Of a stretch of DNA of 64,000 bases, positions 1 to 12,200 are shown piece by piece; the first letter of the stretch is position 1, and the number at the start of each line of letters is the position of its first letter. The notes under the pieces are model-generated. The model was given only the letters and a program-made list of their open reading frames with translations, was not told the DNA's origin and ran no database searches. This stretch comes from Ectocarpus siliculosus. Its lineage: Eukaryota; Sar; Phaeophyceae; Ectocarpales; Ectocarpaceae. The position numbers and the translations under genes were made by a program. The DNA is taken from positions 191,135 through 255,134 of the forward strand of contig FN648340.1 in assembly GCA_000310025.1 (NCBI GenBank), in the 5' to 3' direction.

Positions 1-126
1 TCGAAGGCAAAGTACCGCAGGAGGGGATGGTAGAGAGGAGCTCTTCTGTGTGACCACGGGTTGGAGTAAACGGCACTACTAGTGCTGTGAGCGCTGATTT
101 GAAGTGAAGACCAAAAAAAAAAAAAA
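1..126 (+). repeat. SINE-like retroposon, copy 1 (cut by window edge)
   Basis: Bases 1-112 match the inverse of 9544-9651 at high identity, and both copies end in a poly-A tract at the same point (A run near 113-126 here). Shared body plus tail is the signature of short retroposons. The 5' end lies outside the window. Confidence 0.6.
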
Positions 127-269
127 TCCCGAAAAAGGCAATGAAGAAATCTTGTCCGAATTTCGATACTTTAATCAAAATCAAAATGTGATCGAAATCG
201 ATACTTTAATCAAGTACTTGTATAATTTAGTATTTTCCTCCTTCGAGACAAGTTCCGACAGGCCCAGAG

Positions 270-3200
270 CTAGCTACTATTGTCGGTGGGCCGCAGCAAG
301 GTGTCGAAGTCGATGTGCGGCTCGTAGTGAGAGACGGCAAGCCGCACTCGTACTTCATCCTCCTTGTGAAGCTTCGGTGTGTAGCTGCAGGGTGGAACAA
401 AGAAACAGACAGCAGCAGGATACAGCACCAAGCGAGGGAGGTCAAAGACATTTAAATGACTCTTAAGCCAGGCCTACGATATGATGCGAGGTCGAAGGCA
501 TGGGGAGCAATGACAACAAACATTCCTGAACTCTCTCTCTCCTCAGGTGTTCGTTGGATTATTCAAAGCTCGATTGCTCCACAACCTAGAGGCTGCCAAC
601 GCCGACCGACGCGTGCAAGCAAGTAAAGCTCTCGACGAGGTCTTTCCAAAGGTACCCGTCTTGACGTTGGCAGCCTGTTTGTGGTGGAGCAATCGAGTTG
701 CTTCAAACATCGACCGCACACCTACCTGCGCATTCGCCCGCACGTTTTTTGTTCACAGAAAATAGAACGAGAAGAACGAAGAAGAATGAGAGCACCATCA
801 TTCTCCTCGCTGCTGACAAAACACCTTTATCCTTCTCTTTCGAGGAGAAACAATGCGTCTATCTCTCTTCCTCTCTACGCTTCCTGAGGTGAAAAACAAG
901 ATCGAGGATCCATCTGTTGACTACGGTGAGTGGGCATTGTGTCCTTGGTAGCGAGTGCAGATGTGTCCTTGGTACGTAGATTATTTGACATTTGTAGGGT
1001 CCACGGACGCTTGATAGTCTAGACCATCACCGCGGACGACGTCCACGTCGGTCCGTGGACAATTTCCTGGGTCATGACTCGTGCGACTCAAATCCCAGGG
1101 ACCGCCTTCGGTAGGACGTTTTTTTTAATCTATGATACAGTTTGGGGGGTGTCCCTATCCTATCCCTAACCCCAACCCAACCCAATCCCGTACCCCGTAC
1201 AAAAACAAAGCTTCATATTCATGCGAAGGCTATTAAAATCCCAGAAAAAGGGATCGCAACCAACCTGTCTGAACTGCTGTTGATTATGCACAACAAGAGG
1301 AATCTGCGCGTCTACCTGGTTCGTACTGTCGACTATTAGTCCGCCCGGAGCACAAGCAATCCTGACTATGGCCGATGGTGCCCTATTCACGGCATCGAAC
1401 ACTGATCGCATCCAACGCTGATCGAAAGTAAGTCGTAAATGTGCAACTATTCTCGCCTTCGTATCCGATCCATGGTGTCAAAAGTAGAGAGGTTGCTGAC
1501 GATGACCGGGATGTCGTGAATCTTAAGGAGTTCCTCCACGTAGTCCATCGGTCGGAGATCTAGACCCGTCAGCACCATGGCCCCGCCAAAGCTGTGCCCA
1601 CGCTGTTTATCAACATTATCACGTCCCGGAGGCACGTGCAGCAGAGTCCGCAAATAAGAAAGCTCAGTTCGGGGCCACGCGTGCCGGGGCCAGGCTCAAG
1701 CTCTTGTTTCATCGCCACCATCGAGCGCAGGTTGTCACCGTAAGGGTGCGAAGGTTGGCACAAGTGTGCGATCGCCCTTCAAAACGTTCAAGACTGGCTT
1801 CGCCATCGGACAGGTGTGATGTCTCCGTGCCTGCGCCGTATCTCTCCGGCCCCTCTCTGCCAAATCGAACTAAACGTCGCACTGGCACCATCCCTGCACG
1901 CCATCTTAGATACCGACTAATCATCCAATGCCTTCCCGATAATGTTGTGTTCGATACTTGAAACATTTGTCATGTACAACAAGGCGCTCGGAGTGAGTCC
2001 GGACTTGGCACCAAAAAACATGTACTACTTCTACAGCATTTGCGAGATACAGTACCTCTTTGGAGTTTCGTGCGTGAGCCAGAAACCCGAGCACGATGTC
2101 GTCCCTGGTACAGTGAGTCACCACCAAAGGGTTTGGTGGGGCACATTCCAGCTTCTCGAGGAAAACGTGCAGGTCTGCGGTGATGGTGCAAAAAAAAAAG
2201 AAAAGAACGTCCCGTCATCACGAGATGCGGGAAACAAGCAACAAAGATAACCACGAGGGAACGAAAAACGCAAGCTCCCGTCCGTAATCAGGAGATGCGG
2301 AAAGAATAAATGACACAGAAGAACCAGGAGAGGACGAACAAAAGAGCACAAGACATCACGAGATGCGGCGGCGGCGGCGGTGCATACATACCGCTGTCCG
2401 ACTGAACGCACAACCAACAGACGACGTGGAAGCAAACAAGTACAAGAAAAAAACATCGTACCGCCAGAGGTTTTGTACCCAAGAGAATGGCGAAGATAAA
2501 TATTCGCGCACCAGTGGCCGCTAGATGCGTGTGCTTGATGCTGTAGTGAGGTTGTCTCCTGTTCTCGAACCCCGCCAAGAGCTTCGTCTTGAAGATCTTT
2601 TCCAGATCGATCAACGACGGTCGTGCGAGGTACGACTCATCGGGCACAACACCCAGGAGGGGGACATCCCAGCTGCGCAGCGAAAAACGCGGCAACAACC
2701 CAGCAAGGGTGTTAGTTCCTTACGACATCGGGAGGGGGGCATCCCAGCTGCGCAGCGGAAACACGACAACAATCCAGGAAGAGGTCAGTTCCAGGAGGGG
2801 GGCATCCCAGCTGCGCAGCGAGAAACGCGGCAACAACCCATCATAGGTGTTAAATAGTTGCGCACGACAGGCTCACATATAGTATGGTATGTTATTCTGT
2901 TGAGTTCTGTGACGCTTCCACAACCCTGCCCGACACTGGCAATCCCTCCACAAAACACACCGGTTCGAAAGATAGTTCAGGCCGAGATGAGGAGACGCTA
3001 GCACACGCTTACTACCTTACACGACGAGTGAAACAAGGAATTCCCCATTGTGGACGATCATCTACAAGACCCTTGAAAAGACAACGGGTTTGGGGCTTCA
3101 AACATGCAGACGGACTGAATGACAAGAGAGAGCAAATGTGCTGCCAGTCAAGTTCGTTCCTCGATTGCGTTCCCGTCCGGAATATCCGTCACGTAAGCGC

Positions 3201-6200
3201 CACATCTCCTCTAATATAGCACACAGTGCGGGCCCGCAGTCTCGAAACAACGCTTAGAGAAACGGAGATTCAGATTTTCACGAAAAAACAAATCGCTGCG
3301 TCTTAGATCCACAGCTTAGCCTGAGGATCTTACTCCATTGTAAACTCAATACGATAGCCTGTACTTGACGGTGGTGACGAAATAAGAATTTGAACCTAGA
3401 TCAGACTTTCCCGTTTCTGCGGGCCCGCACTGCTGTATGTCTCCCACCCCCCTCAACCTCTAGTTTACCATGTCCGGAAGCGTCAAGGAGACCCGAGGAG
3501 ACAGCAAGAAGTCTTCGAAACACCTCTACAGCATAAAAAAACGAAGCATCATGGCAACAATACAAAGTAATCCTACCCGAGGCACGTAGTAAGAGTCATG
3601 GAACGAGATAATACTAGGTGTAGAGCTTCAAAACGTTTCGGCTTCGGGTAGTTAAAATGCAGCCGACGCAAGCCCGGGGCCATGGTTCTCGGGCCGGGTG
3701 GCAGTGCCTGGGCCATCGGCACACTGCCCGATTGTCCGGGTGCCCGCCCGGTCCCCAGCGCCCGCGCCGTAGGCGCCAAAACGCGCCCGGCACTGGCTCT
3801 TACTATGGGGGCGCCGTCCCGAACCGAAAAAACCTCCTCCTTTTTTCCGGGGCCACTTTCCCGAACAAAAAACAAAGCCTGCACTCGATGACGTGCTCAA
3901 CCTTCAACCTAGCGCACACAACGCAGCGAACACAGTACCCACCCACATCGTCCCAAGTATCGCACAAAAGTGAAAACATGTCGAGCTAGCTCTCTCGACA
4001 CAAATAGAAATAGTATACGGCAACGGGCAATAGTCGTCTGCCGGCGCATCCTCTTCCGTCCCTCTTCAGGCTACGGCGGGGTGAAGCTCCTCCTGGAGGG
4101 GGGGGGGGGTCGACGAACCCCACCGCGCCCCAGCAATCGCTTGTTGGATTTCTGGGGCGCCGTGGATTCGCCGACAGCCCCCCCCCCAGGAGGCGCTGCA
4201 CGAAGCCGTAGGCAGAGGAAGGGTGGGGCAGGAGGCAGCAGCGGTGGAAGCAGCAGGGGGGGGATGGAGCATGGCTGGCAGCTTGGGCGGGGGCTGTTGT
4301 GTCGATGATGATGCGCCGGTAGACGATTTTCCCCTTGTCGAGAGGTCAAGATGTTTGCACTTTTGCAGTAAATTTACTTTAGAACATCCTTGAGCAAGAC
4401 TAACGTACTTCCCAAACGCATGGACTAGCAACGACGACAACAGCAGTAGCGAGAATGATGGAGACAGCTTCACCGAGCAATCGTAGTACGTTCGACATAG
4501 GCATCGGTTATACACATACCTCTTGAGCAGCTTGCCGAAGTACTCCTTGACCATTTGAAGCTTGCCGGGAACAACCTGAGAGACAAGAGAAACAGAGAAG
4601 AGAGTTTTTCATGGTGTGAGAGTCATTGCGCTGAAAGGACATCGTTCCTCAGACAAGGAGAGTCGACGAAGGTCGTGTGTGGCGTTGAAACGCTTCGCAT
4701 CCAAACAACGTGGAAGGCTGTCTGTGTCAAGAGCCGATAGTTGTAGGCATATGCACACGCTTTCCTTCTTCCTGTGCCTCTTTGGTACCCAATGGTTCAC
4801 CCAACCAACCTGAGCCACCTCACAACCCTCTTCCATCCCCCACTCACCATCATCACGAATCCCTCACTCAAGCTGAATATCGCTAACCTATCACATCAAG
4901 AATCCCTCTCCGCCCCTCCCCTGAAGAGAAATAAATCCGCCCCTCAGTCCTTGCTGCTGAAGTTGAAACTCGCTCAAGCCATCACACCGCGACCCCGGCG
5001 CGCGCTCGCGCCCAGAATCACCGCAAAAGACATTTTCCCGCGTCACGAGAGAGACCAGCTTGATACCTTGTTAAGCACGACCCCTCGAACCTTGATGCCG
5101 TACTTCTCGCAGATCCCTCTGTTGAGCTCCAGCTCGTCGTATGCGGACCCCAGCCCACCGTTGGCGACCAAGATCATGTCAGCGTTCAGCGCCTTCGCCA
5201 CCTGAGGTTCCAAGACAGCGGCAGGCAATCACGTTAAGAATAGCGCGTAACGGTATTGAAATGGAGGTCAGTTGATGATGGTGACGATAACGCGTTGGGT
5301 GCGTTCGTCACCTCGTGTCCAAGACAGTGGCAATCGCGTTCAAATTGTAGCGGTATCAAATGTAATCTGATGATGACATTGACGATGACGATGATGACAG
5401 GGGCATGCGCAACCTCGGGGCTGACGGCTCGAGAACTCTTCCCTTGCAGTTAGAAAAGGTCAATACAGCACCCAAAAAAAACATATCATATTGTAGATAT
5501 CGTAGATACCGTGGGAGAAGAACGACAAGATCAGTGGCGAAGCTTAGATTCTGATCGGGGTGGTAGGCGGCGCCAATCACCCGACATCTCAGAGTACCCT
5601 TGCCCCCTAGACATTTTTTTTTTTTTCTTAATATGACACAACGAATCCATCTCTATCATAGAAAAGAGTCTGAGACAGATTAGCAATGAATTCATAGCGT
5701 CAGAAAGTACCTGTATGTCTATGATTTCCCAGACAGCATATAGGGACATCTCCCCTGTGGGTAACAGGCTCAACAAAACAGTTTGGTAGCTGTCTTGTGT
5801 GTCTCATACCACTCTGTTCGGGAATATAGTACCGATTTGGCTGTCCGGCAATATAGTACCGATTTGTAGTTTGGGGTGTTCGACACGTTTTTTTAGCATA
5901 CTTTCCTTTGCGGTATGCTCGGACAAGGTAGAGTGTACGAAATAAACTCATAAACAGGGGATGGATAAGTTTCATCCCCCCATCTGAGACAAAATTCCCC
6001 GCATGTGGATCTCCCGAGACAACGGGCAGTAGGTCCCGTTTTTCTCTCGTACGGGCTCAAAAAGATTTGTTTCATGTTTTTTTTTTTGCTTTGTAATCTT
6101 GACAGCTTATGCTACCTGTAAACCCATACATTCAAGTACTTCGGTTGCTTCTTTGCTGTCAACCGGTGAAAATACTTTTTTTTGGAAAAGTGAGCAACTT

Positions 6201-9200
6201 GAGAGGGCAAAGTCAGAGGGAAGATGGGAAAAAAAAAAAAATCGGGAAAAAAAAAACGTTGCCCGGAGTGAGATTCGAACTCACGACCTTCTAATTCTAA
6301 GGCGTTTTTGCTAACCATAGCACTGACCCCAAATCGGTACTATATTCCCGAACAGAGTGGGGACATCTCCCCTGTGGGCAACAGGCTCAACAAAACAGTT
6401 TGGTAGCTGTCTTGTGTGTCTCATATATGTTAACAAGTTGTCAACGTCCCGAGTGTGAGCGAGTGACCATGTGACCAAGTCGAGGAAGGCCCGAAGCTTA
6501 ATTTATCCCGCACACACGCGACCTTCTTGGCACGTGTCTTTGATACTGCGTCGCTCGTCAGACCCTGACCTACTTCTAGCAAGAGGGAGGCGTTTCGCAA
6601 AAAAAAAAAACACGAAGAAAAAAACCAAAAAAATCATGGCACGCCAGGTTTCGATCCTGGGTCCTCGAGGTTATGAGCCTCGCACGCTACCTCTGCGCCA
6701 CGTGCCACGTGCTGTTAGGCGGTTACATTTCTGCGGGCTAATCGAGGTCATCTATAAACAATTACTAGTCCGTCTCAAGAAAAACTGTGTCGTTGTACCC
6801 TGACTGCTGGGCTTCAGAACGTCCCCTTGACGACGCCAGTCTTGGCACAGGAACGTTTTCGTCGACATCACGAAAAAAAAAAAAAAACGGGATCGAAAGG
6901 CAGCAAGCGTGTCGCTCGGAACTTCACCACCGACGGCACTAGATAGACAGCCCCAGCTTTTTTACCAGAGAGCCCCCAGCCCGCTTTGTCGTGCGCGGTT
7001 CACTGAAACAGTTCATCGCTAGGCAATACGACAATCCGGTTGAGGGGACTGTTGGAAAAAAAATAAAAGCTCTGTTGAAACGTGGCAAAAACAAAAAACC
7101 CTTCGTACGCATACGTTGCAGATACTGGCAGCGATACCCAGCGGAAGAGGCACTGTGTTATGATGGAAATATTGGCTTACTTGAGCACCACTTAGGCTCA
7201 CTGTCACCACTGCCTTTTGTTTCCCTTCTTCTTGGTCTGGGTTCCATCGTTCTTGCAAGTGTCCGCACTCCTTGCAGCAAGAGCCCGTACCGGTGTCAGA
7301 CGTCCTCATGACCATTCCTCTTCCAGAAATGGAAGGAGTCCTCGCCTTCGTATCGATGTTGTAAGCAATGGCTGTCTTTTTGAGTCACTCTCGAGGGAGT
7401 CGTCCTTGCAGTGCTGTTCCCGGATGAACTGGGACTTCTTTGGAAGAGCGTCAAGAAGCAGAGACTCGGACACCTCATCAGAGATCGCCTCCCCCATACC
7501 CTCGAGGCAGGCGGTCGGTGTTCGAGCGTATAGGGGAGGCGATCTCTGATGAGGTGTACGAGTCCTTGCTTCTTAACGTTCTTCCAAAGAAGTCCCAGTT
7601 CATCCGGGAACGACACTGCGAGGACGACTCCCTCGACATAGAGGGTCACTCAAAAAGACAGCCGTTGCTTACAACACCGATACGAAGGCGAGGACTCCTT
7701 CCATTTCTGGACGAGGGATGGCCATGACGACGTCTGACACCGGCACGGGCTCTTGCTGCAAGGAGTGCGGGCACGGCAAGAACGATGGAACCCAGACCAA
7801 GAAGAAGGGAAACAAAAGGCAGTGGTGACGGTCAACCCAAGTGGTGCTCGTGCCACAGAACCAACACGCACGGCGACGACGAGAGAGTGCCATTCAACAG
7901 AAAGAGCCCCGGGGACTGGCTGCCAACCTAGCGCTGCTACAGCCTTCCAACAACGTCGGGAGCGCCCACCTGGCACAACACCAGGGATCCGAGCCATCCA
8001 CTTTGGGGTTCTCCTTCAGCACTATGGGGGAGTCTCTGGCCGAGGCTTCGGCGAACACATCAAAGGACGAGTTACCTTCCACGGAAAAGCAGGACCATCA
8101 TCTACCTGGCGGCTTTTTCGCCGCGTGTTGACTCTACATCATTCCGCAAATCAACGTTGCATCGTACGATTCGTCTCTGGGGGAGTTACGGTGGCTACCT
8201 TCATCAAACGGGATTCTACATCTTGGGCCATCACCGAGAACGAGATCGTACATCTTCAACGTCATCGTTCACGATGAACATCTTCAAGAATTCACACCGT
8301 TATCATTAGTTAGAAATATGGTGTTTGTGTGTTTGCTGTCTGTTATTTGTGTGAATCAGGGTACTATTCAGTTGTTAACTTCTCGAATTCGCATCATCGC
8401 GGGTTGAATAGTCACCTAGGGTAGGTTGAAATAATACTCTAGTACTTTGGTTTTTGCAGGAAAACAACGACAGTACTCTGCAAGCGCATACAAGCACATT
8501 CGCTATGTACCTTAGTGGTTGATGCATCTAATTCATTATTTGTTGCTTTTGCGGTAACTGTCAATGCAACTTTCATTGAGGGGGAGTGATATGGAAATAT
8601 TGGCGTACGTCCTGTACTAGTCAATGTTCAGTAGTATTTTTTTCTACATCATACCTCGTAGATATCGTATGTTTCGGTTCATAGGTAACGCATCTGTATT
8701 CGGGGCAAATAGTGCTGTAGCACCTTCTCTGCTAGAGGGATCGCGTATCGCTTACTCTCACATGGACTGTGGCTTTTAGTTTTCCTGGACATCTCTAGGA
8801 ACTGCCGTCTTCTGGACTACTGCGTTCTCTGTGGATCTATGTGTCTGTGCGTCTTGGCCAATTTAGCAATTTAGCGCCAGTTTTCAACATATCTTCACGT
8901 CTCTACACACTACAAGAAGTATACGCCTACTTCTGGTCTCCAACCACTTGCGGTGAGAGGTACAGCCTTACCCACGTGTCAGGGGTATCTCAGACTGAGG
9001 TGAGGAATATATATAGAGAGCACACATCGAGAGAACGGGGGAAAACCACCATAACTATTATAACTCGATCTGCGTTCCCGTGGCATGTAGCCATGATGCG
9101 AAGATGGCGCCTTGTTGCGCGTGTCACAGCGGTTACCTGTCTGCCACTACGCGGATATCACTCGAGGTCATCGAAAAAACTTTCAACAACATTGTCCTCA

Positions 9201-12200
9201 CGGCAAACTTTCACTGAGTGTTGGGTCGCATTTGCATATCGCTCGCGCTAGCCAAAAGTAAACAAAAACTGAGGACAAAAATAAAGACGAAACCATCCTC
9301 CTGCCGTCATCCCCGCACTTTAGATTACCCGTGGGACAATATCGTGCAACATGGTCAGTACCTGCGCGTTATTGAGGTCTACGACGCTCCCCACTGCCGT
9401 GTGTCCTGTACCCTCCAGAACCACCACATCGCTCTCGTCCATCACGTTCTGATTGAAAAAAAAGGGAGTACGAAGAAGAAAAAGTGAAAATATACGAAAA
9501 CATTCTGTTCGCATGGTGTCGAATCGTTTTTTTTTTTTTTTTTGTCTTCGCTTCAAATCAGCGCTTACGGCACTAGTGCCGTTTACTCCAACCGGTGGCA
9601 ACACAGAAGAGCCCCTCTCTCCCCTCGCTTCCTGCGGTACTTTGCCTTCGATTTTTAATGCGAGAAGAGTTCAGCACTCTTTTCCCTCTGTGTACGTGTA
9701 CACACGAACTAGCGCTATCCACTAGGCCAGGAACGGAAGCGAGAGAAAAACTCACTTTGCAAGAAAAGCTCGCTTACGCCGGGATTCGAACCCCTGACCT
9801 GACCTCTAGAGGGTTTCGAAGATACCAACCAGACCACCGGGGCGACCGGCAAAAAAATACTCCCACCGGGGTTCGAACCCGGGACCTCGGCTTTATCAGA
9901 GCCGCGCTCTGCCAACGGAGCTCTGGGGGCTGTTGGGGCACATCCATTCGACCATGGCGTTTCTGAAAAGAACATCGTGGTCTGTTAATACCTCGGAGGA
10001 GCTCTTATCTGATGTCACGTCACCATTTGTTGCGTGCCCCAGCCACCCGACAATTAAACAGCGTTTACAAACAAGAGGGCATCGATAGTCGTTGGATTGA
10101 CACAACTCACACCCGAGACCTGCGAAACATCAAAGTTGTATTCCATGGATGGCAGCAGTGCCCTACGATGTCTTGATCAAACGAAGCATATTGGTGGTGG
10201 TAGGCAAAGCCTTTTTTTTTTTTAATATTTATTGTGTGTCACGGCTGCGTGCATTGTCGAAAACCCCAACAACAGAGCATCACACGGGTTGAGCCGACAA
10301 ACTCCGCACACCAATGCAACAGCACAGCCATGCCCGAGCATCATGCTCGATGCAGCATAATTCTATTCTTGGAATATTTTCACTTAAATCGTTGTAATTA
10401 TCAGGCGCTCCGGCGCAATTCATTTGGGATGGGAATTTGTAAAATGGGTTTTACCAGCACTGTCATTTCTGGTGTCACAACGAAATTCACCGTGGTTTCA
10501 TCGAGCTGTGACACAACTGTACCTGGGACAGATGATGCAAAACCCACTTTTCTCGACCTGACAAAAGATTCGTGTCTTCATATCCTAACTCACTCCTCAA
10601 GCCTTCTACAAGAGACGAAAATCGTACTTTTCCCTTGGTATCCATGAGCAGAACCCAAAGAACACAGTAGTAGAACTCGCAATCCACGCCCTGTGCTGTA
10701 GCGGTGCCGACCCCAGAAGACCATAACCAACAGAATACAGCACTAGAGGAACTCGCGATCCGCGCTCTACGTCGTGGCCGTGCACGTTTCGACCTCCCTT
10801 GCGTGGTGGTGTCCTCAATGACACCTATGTACCTGGAACGCTGTGTGCACGTCTTTGAGCTGGTCCCCGGCCGTGATCTTGCCGTCGATGTAGTCCCTCG
10901 TATAGCCGGCCGGGATCAGCACCGGACTCATGTCCTCGTACCGACACTTGAGATCGAAAAACTCCTTCATCAAGCTCACATCCTGATCGGTAAATGGTTA
11001 TTTATTTGTCAGTCTCGCGCGGTGAATTTCGCGTTTGGTGGCTTTCATTCGTTTCAAGAGCACAGTTACAGTTTAGTAGAAAGCTTGGGCTCGATGGGCT
11101 AACAGGGTAAGATAAAGAAGAGGAAACGGTTCTGTGGCCAAACGTTAAGTTACACATGGTACGACAGCGTTTCTAACCCGAGTGGTCTGCCGTCGTTGTG
11201 CGAGTTATCGCACCCCCGCCACACCGACCGTCATCGGGCTCGTGTGGACTCTTCAGCTGCGGCGGTTACGGGTCCGTTCGATGGGCTATTGGTCAAGTAA
11301 GGTTTGCAAGTCACATTTCCTGCCTCCACTTGTGGGTAGACTGCCGTTTATTCTCGATACAAAGCGTGGACCGTGCTCATTGGCTACCCTAGCCAGCACT
11401 GTAACCGGTGGGAAATGGTATGAACTTCTTGGTGTGAGATCGCACGAACTCTCTGAAGAGTAAGGGTTTATTGCTTCCACGAACCTCATCAAGCGGTATT
11501 CAACAATATCTACTTTGTAGCAAGGCCGAGGAACAGGTCGTCGCATGAAAAACGCTGAGATAACACCTTTGCCTCAGCCACAACAGCTGCTGAGGAGCAG
11601 CAGAAGACAGCTCTCACGATAAGCTATAACAGCTGGTCGGGCTCATGTCCAGAACGTAGGACAGTAACGAGGCGCAGGGGGAGTCCAGTGGAATGCCTCG
11701 TCTTTGTGTGTATGTTATTTTCGTCCTATCTAACTGTTTTGGAGACAGTCCTCTCATTTTTCGTGGTTAACGGGTTAAATGGGTAATTCGCCGGAAATAT
11801 GCCTGTTTTGGCTCGGGGTTGCGAAACAAGACCCGTTGCTCACAAACAGCAAGATCACGGGTAAACCGCGAATCCGCTTGAATTTCAATGCTTGCAGCCA
11901 CCACTGGCGAAGCGAGTACAGTCGGGTCGCCGCGTCGCCGCCATCGTCGCATGTCTTTGATGATGAAGACGGGGACCATGAGGGTAAGCGTTCTCCCGCG
12001 GACCCTGACCACACACCCGTTGGTCGGAATCTCACGTTGATGGAGGTTCCTCTCCTTTACGGGGAAGGACAACTTCGACCAAATTTGCAACTAACACCAA
12101 GGCCTACGCAGGGCTCCACGGCTTGGAAATCATGTATAAGGACATCGATCCAGGTTGGGGCCGACAACAGAGAGCCTCTAATCGCCGAGTGGAACATCGC

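Noticed and set aside
9595-9966. Plus-strand 123-codon frame
   Set aside because: It runs antisense through two tRNA-type sequences and a retroposon. Peptides such as GIRTPDL and VRTRDL are typical antisense-tRNA artefacts.
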